Assembly (NCBI RefSeq): GCF_008195825.1 | Contig: NZ_CP043329.1 | Location: 1,798,001 to 1,862,000 of the forward strand | Length of the DNA: 64,000 nt | Reading direction: 5' to 3' | DNA from: Pedobacter aquae | Lineage (GTDB): Bacteria > Bacteroidota > Bacteroidia > Sphingobacteriales > Sphingobacteriaceae | Program-made: the position numbers and the translations under genes | In this document: positions 1 to 8,637 of the stretch, one piece after another | Position numbering within the stretch: position 1 is the stretch's first letter | Layout of the letters: each line of letters starts with the position of its first letter | Notes under the pieces: model-generated | Seen by the model: the letters and a program-made list of their open reading frames with translations, nothing else | What the model was told of the DNA's origin: nothing | Database searches by the model: none

Positions 1-95
1 TTTGCTCTGTCATTCTGAATTGTATAAATGGAAAAAATCTGGCCCTGTCTTTATTCAAAAACAGGAACCAGATTAACCAGCGTGTTAATTAAATT

Positions 96-3019
96 TTAGT
101 TTAAAAGTCCATCAAATGTAAGTGCTAAATAATACAAACCACCTAGGGTTGGTCCGCCTGCATATTGCACATAATTTCTATTTAAGATATTAGTACCTCC
201 TAATTTTATATTAGCTTTTGCCTGAGGAACTTTATAAGTAACCTGCGCATCAAAAGAGTGAAATGCTGGCACAGTACCATTTACAAGCGGACTTTCCCAC
301 AAGAAAGATTCTTGCCATCTCCAACCCACATTAAAGCCTAGGTTTTTAACAATTTCTCTGTTGCCAAAAGATAAATTTGTTGCCCAATTAGGCGTATTAA
401 AACCAGTTACAAAAATATCTCTGTTTTTATTTTCTGTGATATCGTTATAGTTGATATTCCCGGCAATGGTAAATTTCTGATAGAAGTTATAAGTTAAACC
501 CAAAGCAGAACCATAATTGGTATATCTATTTTTTGCATTTGTATAAACTCTATAACGTATCTGCTGATTGTTACGATTAGTTTGCACAGAGGCTAAAACA
601 GCTTCATCTGTACCAACCGTTACTTGTTGTGTTAAATTGGTACCTGCTCTGTAAGGTACAGCAACCTCAACCTGGCCTAAGAAACCATCATATTCATTCA
701 TATAAGCATCAATATCCACAACTAATTTATTTTCTAATAAAACGCTTTTATAACCTATCTCAAAAGAGTTAATACGCTCTGGACGAGTTTCTCCTAAATT
801 GGTAACCTCTAAAAGGTCTCTGTTTTGAAGTGCCGCTGCATTTGTAGTAGCCCCACCTGCTACGCTTCTGTTTACCGCAGCATTAAATGCATTTATAGAT
901 GCTAAAGTGTAAGAATTATCTAAATAATTTAAACCATTATTGATGTAAGATAAACCGCCTACCCTTCTGATATTTCCATTATTCACATAAGAAATAGCTT
1001 CAAACAAGGCAGGGAAACGGTACCCATTTTGGAAAGATGCTCTGAAATTATGCTTTTGCGCTAAGGTATAAACAGCCGCTATACGAGGGTTTAATTTAGG
1101 ATCAAATTCTGGGTTATAATCTAATCTTACCGAACCAAATAACTTTAATTTATCACCAAAAAGGTTTTTGTTACTTGCGCAAATGAACCAAATTTCTTGT
1201 AATAAACATTATTTCCGAAGCTCCCATCGGCTAAAGGAGTAGTTCTATCTGCTATAGGTCTAGAGAAGTCTACGAAGTTATTACCATCAGGGATAACCTC
1301 ATAAACACGAGCATCAGCACCTATCAATAAATCAAATATTTTAACTTTTTCTGATAAATCCCACTGCGCATCGGTATGGTAAGTACGACTCCTCTGCGTT
1401 AAAAATGCTCCTCCGGTTGCTGGCGCACCCGGGATAACAGCGCCATGATCCCAATTATTGATTTTGATAATTTGGCTTTTTAACGCATTAAAAGCTGCTG
1501 TACCTGGCTCTACTCTACTAGCATCTGCTGCTGCCCTACCTACACGTAATGCTTCGGCTAATGGTGTACCGTTGTTTAGCGCATTTTGTAGAGCTGTTCT
1601 ATATTTTGCGCCCCATACAGCATTAGTTCCTCCACTGGTGATATCTAAATTATCAACCAAAGGTTTGATATTGTAAGAATCGCCTGTGTTTTCTACAGAT
1701 AAGTAAGATTTGATAAAATAGTTAGCCCCTTTAAGCTCTAGCTTGTGGTTTTGTACATTTACATTATCCATTTGTATTTTGTTACCACGTTGAAATAAAC
1801 CATCTAGTTTACCAAAACGGTAGCCATAAGAAAGCTCGGCATGATCACCAAATCTGTAATGTAAAGCAGCATCAAATTTTAAGTTATCTACTGTAGGTTG
1901 TACCACATCTTTTTCAAAATATCCTGTTCTTCTTACGATGATACTTTGGTTTCCTGTTCTACCTGGGATGCTTAAACCAGTAAGCGTTACAGCATTGCTA
2001 CCATTATCATCTCCATATTTATTCCAAGCATCATAAGCTGGGTTATCCGCATCAGCGTTAAGCTCTGGAAAAGAAGGATTTGCGGTATTTAAATTGTTAG
2101 GATTTTGATTTGTACGCGTATCAGAAACCCAATCTGTACCTCTCATGTAGCTTAAATTAACCTTGAAGGCAAATTTGTTATTAAAAGCTTTAGCATAACG
2201 GATAGCCGTTTCAGATAAATTGCTAAGCTCTCTTCCTGTGCCTCCCAAATGATTTAAACCACTTTTTTGGTAAACACTTAACCCTTGATATAGAAAAGGA
2301 CTTTTAGTTATTAAGTTGGCCATACCATTGATAGCATTCATCCCATAAAGGGCAGAAGCCGCACCCGGAGTAATCTCAACACTGGCAATATCTAATTCGG
2401 TTGGCCCGATAGCATTACCCAGCGGTACGCCTAAAGTACCCGCTTGCATATCCACACCATCTACCAATTGTACAAAACGAAAGTTATTAGGAATATTAAA
2501 TCCCCTGGTGTTTGGAACTTTAAAAGTGATGCTTGAGGTGGTCATTTGTACACCTTTAACATTTTCTAAAGCATCGTAAAAACTTGGAGCCGGAGATTCT
2601 CTTATAGCTCTGATATCTAATTTCTCAATAGCTACCGGAGATTTCAAAATACTCTCTTCTACCCTAGATGCAGTTACCACAACCTCTCTACCTAGTTGAG
2701 TTTGCGTAACAAGCTCTATATTAAGCTTAGAATCTGCATTTTCTATAAGAAATTCCTGAGTTTGAAATCCAACACTAGAAATAACTAAAGTAAAAGGAAA
2801 TTTGGCTCTGGTTCTTAGCTCAAACAGGCCGGCAGAATTTGTGGATGTTCCAGAAACAGTATTTTTTATAGTTACAGTTACGCCCGGAAGAGGTAATTTA
2901 TCATCTTGCCCAAGTACAGTACCGGATATAACAATAAAGTTATTTCCTTGAGCTGAAGTTGTTTTGGTACTGCCAATAAGTAGCAGTATAAGTAAGATAG
3001 TGGTATATAGTTTATTCAT
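96..3019 (-). pseudogene. TonB-dependent outer-membrane receptor, frameshifted in this sequence
   Basis: The gene reads in two frames: an N-terminal part from the ATG at 3019 to a stop at 1145, and a C-terminal part ending at 96. The first has a signal peptide (to about residue 24), a carboxypeptidase-regulatory-like domain (about 30-110) and a plug domain (about 115-235). The second is beta-barrel sequence. The frame before 1007 continues cleanly upstream and joins the first part at 1158-1169, where adding one base to a run of five restores about 974 residues, a normal receptor length. Such receptors import siderophores, vitamins, oligosaccharides or organic sulfur compounds across the outer membrane with TonB energy; the ligand cannot be read here. 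It is divergent from the ChrB/AraC regulator and has a leader with a Cys-rich mini-ORF. The break looks like a sequence error but could be real. Confidence 0.85.
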
Positions 3020-3066
3020 GATTTCTTTTTAATTCTTATTCATATTTCATTCTTCTTTTTGCGGAG

Positions 3067-3081
3067 GTTAGCTCTTCTAAC
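3067..3081 (-). promoter_or_regulatory. Small hairpin at the stop codon of the receptor leader mini-ORF
   Basis: On the minus strand GTTAG, loop AAGAG, CTAAC form a 5-bp stem that begins inside the last Cys codon and stop of the mini-ORF at 3077-3115. A ribosome waiting on the Cys codons would keep this stem open, which is the geometry expected of an attenuator. The stem is short and no alternative structure was computed, so the role is inference. Confidence 0.35.
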
Positions 3082-3115
3082 AACAACACATTTTCAACAT
3101 CATCATAGTCGACAT
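3077..3115 (-). CDS. Putative leader peptide MSTMMMLKMCCC upstream of the TonB receptor
   Basis: In the leader of the receptor gene the minus strand encodes a 12-residue frame, ATG at 3115 (or the ATG triplet at 3106), ending in three consecutive TGT Cys codons and TAG. There is no clear Shine-Dalgarno, as is usual in Bacteroidota. Consecutive Cys codons next to the stop are the hallmark of cysteine-sensing leader peptides known in other bacteria. It lies about 58 nt upstream of the receptor ATG. A second mini-ORF with a Cys codon sits in the susC leader of this window. The reading frame is certain; that it is translated and regulatory is inference. Confidence 0.4.
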   Translation of the reverse strand: MSTMMMLKMCCC

Positions 3116-3154
3116 AATTTACATAAACAATAAATCCTACTGATTTAGTCGACA
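3106..3154. promoter_or_regulatory. Direct repeat TAGTCGACA x2, 40 bp apart
   Basis: The 9-mer TAGTCGACA occurs at 3106-3114 and 3146-3154, exactly 40 bp apart (about four helical turns), in the region between the TonB receptor and the divergent ChrB/AraC regulator. The core GTCGAC is palindromic. AraC-type regulators commonly bind spaced direct repeats on one DNA face, so these are candidate sites for the adjacent regulator. GC-containing 9-mers repeated this closely are unlikely by chance in such AT-rich DNA. Confidence 0.4.
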
Positions 3155-3189
3155 ATATTAAAACAAACTTTTAAACTATACAAATAAAA

Positions 3190-3210
3190 TCAATAGATTT
3201 TGTAGATTTT
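3190..3210. promoter_or_regulatory. Candidate Rrf2-type operator shared with the susC region
   Basis: Plus strand 3190-3203 (TCAATAGATTTTGT) is the exact reverse complement of 16205-16218 between rrf2 and susC. The extended site contains AATCTACAAA on the minus strand, also present in the inverted repeat at 16097-16121. It lies just upstream of a near-consensus -7 element (TTTATTTG, 3181-3188, minus) that could drive the TonB receptor, giving a leader of about 155 nt. The match is seen; binding by the Rrf2 protein at 16303 is inferred. Confidence 0.45.
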
Positions 3211-3242
3211 ATTTTTACTTTAGTGATTTCTAAGCAAAACAT

Positions 3243-4118
3243 ATGAAATGGATTACCAGAAAAAGGCCTAAAATTGATAGAATAGCTTGCCCTTGGCTTA
3301 TTAAAAGATTTATTGATGCTGATGCAGAAATAATTTATGTAGCAGAGCAAGATGTTATAAGAAAAGCTCGAGAGTTGGGCGCAATTCCGTTTGATGTCCC
3401 TCATGTAGAGTTTACCCATTATCAAGATAAATGTACTTTCGATTATTTTATTGAGAAATACAAGCTAGAAGACGAGGCGCTTACTACCCTATCTTTAATT
3501 GTTAGAGGTGCCGATACAGATGCCCATCATTTAGCCCCACAAGCATCTGGTTTATGGGCAATCTCCGCTGGTTTGGCTTATAATTATAAAGATGATGATG
3601 AACTTTTAGAGATAGGACTTACTATTTACGATGCTTTATACAGTTGGGCAAAACATTTAAAGCATGTTAAACATACCCAAAACACTACCGATAGTTTGTT
3701 TCTTGATGTTTATCATAAATATCTGAAACATCAAAAAGAGCAGGGTAAAAAAACGCCATCCTGGGCAAAAGAACTCAAGGAAATTATACAAGACCAAATA
3801 GACATTAATATAAATGTTAGTTTAAAAGATGTTTCCGAAGAGTTAAACGTTAACCCAGCTTATATATCCCGAGAGTTTGCTAAACATTTTGATAATCTTT
3901 CTTTTGGAGATTATATTAGAAAACTACGCATAGAAAAAGCTATATCTTTAATAGAAAGCACTGATTATAAATTATCAGAAATAGCTTTTCTTACGGGATT
4001 TTCAGATCAAAGTCATTTCACCAGAATCTTCAAAAAAATTTATGATGTTAGCCCTGCTCAATATAAAAAAGCTTTAAAAAGTAAAATACATCCAAAAGGT
4101 AAAATCTCTTCTAAATAG
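3243..4118 (+). CDS. ChrB-domain / AraC-type HTH fusion regulator
   Basis: Residues 1 to about 150 match the ChrB chromate-resistance domain (Chrome_Resist): the opening W-x-TRKRPKIDRIACPWLIKRFID-type signature is visible, including the Cys of ACPW, and later an HHLAPQASGL stretch. Residues about 190-285 form an AraC/XylS double helix-turn-helix (ISREFAKHF and DQSHFTRIFKKIYDVSPAQYKK). In proteobacteria ChrB is a separate chromate-sensing regulator of chrA; here the sensing domain is fused directly to a DNA-binding domain. The gene is followed by a small exported protein and chrA on the same strand, and is divergent from a TonB receptor. The domains are clear; the actual ligand (chromate, sulfate or another oxyanion) is not shown by sequence. 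Confidence 0.85.
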   Translation: MKWITRKRPKIDRIACPWLIKRFIDADAEIIYVAEQDVIRKARELGAIPFDVPHVEFTHYQDKCTFDYFIEKYKLEDEALTTLSLIVRGADTDAHHLAPQASGLWAISAGLAYNYKDDDELLEIGLTIYDALYSWAKHLKHVKHTQNTTDSLFLDVYHKYLKHQKEQGKKTPSWAKELKEIIQDQIDININVSLKDVSEELNVNPAYISREFAKHFDNLSFGDYIRKLRIEKAISLIESTDYKLSEIAFLTGFSDQSHFTRIFKKIYDVSPAQYKKALKSKIHPKGKISSK

Positions 4119-4157
4119 TTTGTGCATCAGCCTTTATTCTTGTACAAAAAAGAAATT

Positions 4158-4682
4158 ATGAAATACTGTATTTATTTAAAATCGGCTTTAAGCCTGATAT
4201 TAATTAGCATTTGCTTTATTTTGGATGGCTATGCGCAAGAAAACCCAACTACATTTCCTAAAATCACAGGTTATGTAGGCATTCTACACCCAATAGCTAC
4301 TTTAAATAATGATGGTTTACATACCAATTTTACTGATTATTATGTAGTTGGGATGCCAACGGGTATTAATATCTGGAAAACAGAAAAAATAGGCTTTTCT
4401 TTTGAAATCGTTCCGTTTATTAGAACAGAAAACGGCCTAAGTAGAGCTAACAATATCCTCATTCACCCTGGTATATTGCTAAAACTTAAACATGGCTTTA
4501 CTTTGGTTAACCGGATAGCTTTTGAAACTTCTGGTAGGTACGGTTTTACACCCATCCTTAATAAAGTAATTAAGAAAAATAAACACAGCAATTATTTTAT
4601 AGCCATGCCATTACCTGTAAGATTTGGTAACAATAATCCGGCTTCTGCTACTGTAGCTTTTCAATTTGGAATTGGTTTTTAA
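4158..4682 (+). CDS. Hypothetical exported protein between chrB-like and chrA genes
   Basis: A protein of 174 residues with a clear signal peptide (MKYCIYLKSALSLILISICF, ending near DGYAQ). The ATG at 4158 is preferred over the in-frame GTG at 4122 because the signal sequence starts there. The mature part is rich in aromatic and beta-prone segments (GYVGILHPIATL, FSFEIVPFI, FQFGIGF at the C-terminus), which fits a small outer-membrane beta-barrel, though no family is recognised. Nine bases separate it from chrA, so it is probably co-transcribed and part of the same oxyanion-handling unit. Function unknown. Confidence 0.7.
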   Translation: MKYCIYLKSALSLILISICFILDGYAQENPTTFPKITGYVGILHPIATLNNDGLHTNFTDYYVVGMPTGINIWKTEKIGFSFEIVPFIRTENGLSRANNILIHPGILLKLKHGFTLVNRIAFETSGRYGFTPILNKVIKKNKHSNYFIAMPLPVRFGNNNPASATVAFQFGIGF

Positions 4683-4691
4683 ATACATAGA

Positions 4692-5855
4692 ATGCAAAAA
4701 AAATACACACTTAAAGATATTGTTATTTATTTCCTCAAACTTGGCACTTGGGGCTTTGGCGGACCTGTAGCTTTGGTAGAATACATGCAAAGAGATTTAG
4801 TGGAAGACAAAAAATGGATTTCTCAGGAAGAATATAAAGAAGGCTTGGCCTTAGCACAGTTAGCCCCAGGACCACTAGCAGCACAGCTAGGTATTTATTT
4901 AGGCTTTGTACATTACAGAATATTAGGTGCAACATTAGTAGGTTTGGCCTTTGTACTACCCTCCTTTTTAATGGTACTCACTTTAGGTGTTGCCTATAAG
5001 CTTTACAGTGGTTTAGCTTGGATGCAAGCTGTTTTTTATGGCGTTAGCGCTGCTGTTATAGGTATTATTGCATTAAGTGCTTATAAATTAACCATCAAAT
5101 CTATTAGCAAAATCAACCTTAAAGGTTTACAGGATAACTGGCTTTTATGGGTGTTTTACTTAGTTGGCGCTGTTAGTACAATTGTCTTACAGCGAGAAGA
5201 AATTCTATTATTCATATTAACAGGGTTGATTTATATGTTGGTAAAAGCTAAGCCCAAAAAGCTACAAAACACAGCAAATTTACCCGTTATTGCGTTTTAC
5301 TTTTTACCTATAATTACCTATGCAAAAGGCACTTTACCTAAAATGGCCTTATTTTTCTTAAAAGCCGGAGCTTTTGTTTTTGGTAGTGGTTTAGCCATTG
5401 TACCTTTTTTACATGCCGGTGTAGTGCAAGAGTATAAATGGTTAACAGAAAATGAATTTGTTGATGCCGTTGCCGTTGCTATGATTACCCCAGGACCAGT
5501 AGTTATTACCGTAGGTTTTATAGGTTATTTGGTTGCTGGTTTCTCGGGAGCTTCAATTGCTGCGGGAGCAACCTTTTTACCTTGCTATTTGTTCACCATC
5601 TTACTAGCACCCTCTTTCAAAAAGATTTCTCAAAATCAGCAAATTAAACTTTTTGTTGATGGCATTACTGCAACAGTTATTGGTGCCTTGGTAGGTTCGG
5701 TTATTGTAATTGCTAGTCGCTCTATAATAGATTTAACTACTGTGATAATAGCCTTAGCATCCGTTTTAGGATTAATGTATTTCAAAAAACTAAAGGAACC
5801 CCATATCATTTTAATAGCGGCACTTATTGGTCTTATCCTTAAAAACTTACTTTGA
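4692..5855 (+). CDS. chrA: Chromate transporter ChrA, two-domain (CHR family)
   Basis: A polytopic membrane protein of 387 residues with the two homologous halves of long-chain CHR proteins. The N-terminal half has GFGGPVALVEYMQRDLV and AQLAPGPLAAQLGIYLG; the C-terminal half repeats the pattern with FGSGLAIVPFLH and MITPGPVVITVGFIGY. CHR proteins export chromate from the cytoplasm, and chromate is a sulfate analogue. It is the last gene of a three-gene plus-strand unit beginning with the ChrB/AraC fusion, and converges on tRNA-Cys. Length and motifs are normal. Real substrate in this organism may be another oxyanion. Confidence 0.92.
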   Translation: MQKKYTLKDIVIYFLKLGTWGFGGPVALVEYMQRDLVEDKKWISQEEYKEGLALAQLAPGPLAAQLGIYLGFVHYRILGATLVGLAFVLPSFLMVLTLGVAYKLYSGLAWMQAVFYGVSAAVIGIIALSAYKLTIKSISKINLKGLQDNWLLWVFYLVGAVSTIVLQREEILLFILTGLIYMLVKAKPKKLQNTANLPVIAFYFLPIITYAKGTLPKMALFFLKAGAFVFGSGLAIVPFLHAGVVQEYKWLTENEFVDAVAVAMITPGPVVITVGFIGYLVAGFSGASIAAGATFLPCYLFTILLAPSFKKISQNQQIKLFVDGITATVIGALVGSVIVIASRSIIDLTTVIIALASVLGLMYFKKLKEPHIILIAALIGLILKNLL

Positions 5856-5858
5856 TAG

Positions 5859-5929
5859 ACGCCGGGAGCGGATTCGAACCGCTGTACAAGGTTTTGCAGA
5901 CCTCTACCTCACCACTCGGCCACCCGGCT
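5859..5929 (-). tRNA. tRNA-Cys (GCA)
   Basis: The minus strand folds as a tRNA: D arm GCCGAGTGGTGAGG, anticodon arm AGGTCTGCAAAACCT with anticodon GCA, T arm with GGTTCGAATCC, and a GC-rich acceptor stem GCCGGG/CCCGGC. The discriminator base would be U, as expected for Cys. Position 1-72 appears to be an A-G mismatch, so the exact ends may be off by a base. CCA is not encoded. It starts 9 nt after the stop codon of the yeiH-like gene on the same strand, so it may be made as the tail of that operon. Confidence 0.93.
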
Positions 5930-5938
5930 TTATTAAAT

Positions 5939-7198
5939 TTATCCAAACAAAAAGTAAGCAATCACTAGCGTTACCACTACATTAAATACTTGTGCTATTA
6001 AAAAAGCATAAAATGGTTGTTTACTATTTTCGGCAAATAAATCTTTAAAATTTGTTTCTAAGCCAATACTGGTAAAAGCTAAGGCAAACCATAATCCCTG
6101 AAGATTTTTTAAACTCCCTTTCACGGTAGACACCGTTTCTGTAGGTACTAAAAAGGAGAAAATTAAAGATGCAGCTATAAAACCAATAACAAACTTAGGA
6201 AACCTATCCCAAATAATTTTTAAGGTTGGCTTTTCTGGTCTTCCTGCTTCATTATTTTTGGTTTGTGTAAAAGACCAATAAATACTGATGGCAAAAGCGG
6301 CTAAACCTAGCAGTACATTCTGAGAGAACTTCACTATGGTACTTATTTTTAAGGCTTCCTCGCCCACCAAAGAACCCGATGCAACAACCGCCCCTGTGGT
6401 ATCAATACTTCCACCAAGCCAAGCCCCTGTTACTTCTTGAGATAAACCGAAATATTGAGCTAAGTAAGGCATGAAAATCATCATCGGGATAGCTGTGATT
6501 AATACCATAGAAATTACATAAGACAATTTCTTAGAATTACCCTGAATAGCGCCAGATGTTGCAATAGCTGCTGAAACCCCGCAAATGGATACCGCACTAG
6601 AAATCATCATGGTTAATTCCTGATCTATTTTAAGCTTTTTACACAGCCAGAAAGCAAAATACCAAACCGATAATACCACCAATAAAGCTTGTACTAATCC
6701 TAAAGAACCAGCTTTTAGGATATCAGAAAAAATAACGCTGGTACCTAATAAAACTAAGCCAATTTTCACATAAAGCTCGGTAGATAAGGCTGCCCTAAAC
6801 CAAGCCGGTATTTTAAAAAAATTACCGATAAGCAATCCAATAGATAAACTAAAAATAACAGCCTCTAAATTGATAGATTTTACAAAATCATTTCCTGCCA
6901 ATAAAAGAGCAAGAATTGTTAACAAATACACCACAGGAAAAACAATAAGTAAATGTTTAATAGATTTCCCGGTAAGAAAAGCTCCTAGGATAGCAACCGC
7001 TATTACCAATACAAACTGCATAAGTAGTATTTCTAAATTTTTGATATTAAAGATATCTGTATTTAATACGGATAAAGATTCCCAATTGAAATTAGGAACT
7101 GGTAATAAAAAACCAAGAAGCGAAATAACAATGATGCTTGCTCCTAAAATAACAACAGCCCAATCTTCATGAACCCATTCTTTTTTAATTGTCGACAT
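5939..7198 (-). CDS. YeiH/PSE-family putative sulfate exporter
   Basis: A 419-residue membrane protein of the UPF0324/YeiH family (putative sulfate exporter). It has about ten hydrophobic segments and family motifs: LSIGLLIGN, LVLLGTSVIF, SAVSICGVSAAIAT and GSIDTTGAVVASG. Biochemical evidence for the transported compound is scant in the family; in enterobacteria yeiH is controlled by the LysR regulator YeiE, linked to sulfite stress. It is the last protein gene of the susC operon, 3 nt after the FAD oxidoreductase gene, and tRNA-Cys follows. Its place beside a ChrA locus and an Rrf2 regulator hints at sulfur-oxyanion handling. Confidence 0.85.
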   Translation of the reverse strand: MSTIKKEWVHEDWAVVILGASIIVISLLGFLLPVPNFNWESLSVLNTDIFNIKNLEILLMQFVLVIAVAILGAFLTGKSIKHLLIVFPVVYLLTILALLLAGNDFVKSINLEAVIFSLSIGLLIGNFFKIPAWFRAALSTELYVKIGLVLLGTSVIFSDILKAGSLGLVQALLVVLSVWYFAFWLCKKLKIDQELTMMISSAVSICGVSAAIATSGAIQGNSKKLSYVISMVLITAIPMMIFMPYLAQYFGLSQEVTGAWLGGSIDTTGAVVASGSLVGEEALKISTIVKFSQNVLLGLAAFAISIYWSFTQTKNNEAGRPEKPTLKIIWDRFPKFVIGFIAASLIFSFLVPTETVSTVKGSLKNLQGLWFALAFTSIGLETNFKDLFAENSKQPFYAFLIAQVFNVVVTLVIAYFLFG

Positions 7199-7201
7199 AT
7201 T

Positions 7202-8629
7202 TTATAATAAATTGATTTTATAAATATCACTTAACACAGTTTTTGCTGCATGATAACCACACATACCATGCACACCTCCGCCAGGCGGTGTTGATGAAGA
7301 ACATATATAAATTCTTTTAGATGATGTACGATAAGGCGAAATTTTTACCGCTGGCCTCGTATACAACTGAGCCAAATCAATGATTCCACCATTAATATCA
7401 CCACCAATATAATTAGGATTATAAGCTTCCATTTGTACAGTATTCATACGATGTTTTGCTAAAATAGTATCCTTAAAACCAGGTGCAAAACGCTCTATCT
7501 GATTTTCTATAGCATCAGTCATATCCATAACAGAGCCATGCGGAACGTGGCAATAAGCCCATGCGGTATGCTTCCCTTCTGGTGCTCTACTTTTATCAAA
7601 TAAACTTTGCTGAGAGAATAAAACAAACGGCTTTTCTGGGTGGATACCTTGAGACGAGCTTAATTCTGAACTTTCTATCTCTTGATAAGTATTACCTAAA
7701 TGTACGGTTGCTGCTTTTTTACAAGCATCGGCAGTAAATGGTGTAGGATCGCTTAAAGCCCAGTCTACTTTAAAAACTCCCATACCATGTCGATAGCGTT
7801 CTAATTGCCATTTGTAAAGACTAGAAAATTCTTCGCCTGCAATGCTTAAAAGTTGCTTAGGCGTTACATCAAACAATACAACCTGATGCGGTGGCAACTC
7901 TTTAATATTTTTAACCATAATGCCTGTTTCTATTTTACCTCCTAAAGAAATAAAATAAGATGCTAACGCATTTGCAATAGCTTGCGAGCCACCTTTAGGA
8001 ATAGGCCAACCATGTTTATGCCCTACGGCAGATAAAATTAAACCAATAGCTGCCGAAGCCCAGTTACTTAAAGGTTGTATGGCATGAGCAGACATTCCGC
8101 CCCATAAACCCTTAGCCTCTTTTGTTTTAAATTTAGCCGCTATAGCATTGGCAGACCTAATAGCATTTAAACCAAACTGAGCCAACAAAAAAGGATGCGA
8201 TGGAAAGCTTAAAGGCCCCATGGTATCTTCTGCTATTTCATCCCAGTGGTTAACAACTGGCTGAATAAGTTTTAAGTAGGTTTCTTTATCCTTACCTAAA
8301 TAAGATGCGGTCTCCTCAATAGATTTTGATAAAAAAGCGGCCTTTCCATCATCAAAAGGATGGGCTGCTGCTAGCGGAGCTTGAATAAACTCCAGTCCGT
8401 GTTTTGCTAAAGGTAATTTCGAAAAAAAAGGTGAACCCATTGCCATGGGATGAATAGCCGAACACACATCATGTTTAAACCCTGGCAAAGTTAATTCTTG
8501 TGTACGCATGCCACCGCCAATGGTATCTTTACCTTCTAACAACAAAACAGAAACCCCGGCTTGCTGCAGCGTTATTGCTGCAGCTAAACCATTGGGTCCC
8601 GAACCAACTATAATAGCATCGTATTTCAT
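7202..8629 (-). CDS. NAD(P)/FAD-dependent oxidoreductase, phytoene-desaturase/PYROXD2-like
   Basis: A 475-residue flavoprotein. The N-terminus carries the dinucleotide-binding fingerprint IIVGSGPNGLAAAITLQQAG followed by LLLEGKDTIGGGMRT, as in CrtI-type and PYROXD2-type amine oxidase-fold enzymes. Near the C-terminus SSSTPPGGGVHGMCGYHAA is the conserved FAD-contacting segment. There are no neighbouring carotenoid genes, so a carotenoid role is not supported. It is the fifth gene of the susC operon (8 nt after the repaired DoxX-like gene, 3 nt before the yeiH-like gene) and probably oxidises or reduces a compound imported by the SusCD pair; substrate unknown. Confidence 0.8.
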   Translation of the reverse strand: MKYDAIIVGSGPNGLAAAITLQQAGVSVLLLEGKDTIGGGMRTQELTLPGFKHDVCSAIHPMAMGSPFFSKLPLAKHGLEFIQAPLAAAHPFDDGKAAFLSKSIEETASYLGKDKETYLKLIQPVVNHWDEIAEDTMGPLSFPSHPFLLAQFGLNAIRSANAIAAKFKTKEAKGLWGGMSAHAIQPLSNWASAAIGLILSAVGHKHGWPIPKGGSQAIANALASYFISLGGKIETGIMVKNIKELPPHQVVLFDVTPKQLLSIAGEEFSSLYKWQLERYRHGMGVFKVDWALSDPTPFTADACKKAATVHLGNTYQEIESSELSSSQGIHPEKPFVLFSQQSLFDKSRAPEGKHTAWAYCHVPHGSVMDMTDAIENQIERFAPGFKDTILAKHRMNTVQMEAYNPNYIGGDINGGIIDLAQLYTRPAVKISPYRTSSKRIYICSSSTPPGGGVHGMCGYHAAKTVLSDIYKINLL

Positions 8630-8637
8630 CTCACAGA

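Noticed and set aside
1145..1170. Programmed -1 frameshift in the TonB receptor
   Set aside because: The site lacks a proper X-XXY-YYZ heptamer, the shifted stop is far from any stimulator, and three other genes show the same kind of one-base loss.
1458..1676. Frames on the opposite strand of large genes, here and elsewhere
   Set aside because: They have no start signals or family similarity and lie wholly inside well-supported genes.
7202..8629. True carotenoid phytoene desaturase
   Set aside because: No crtB or other carotenoid gene nearby; the sequence fits the wider PYROXD2/CrtI-like group.
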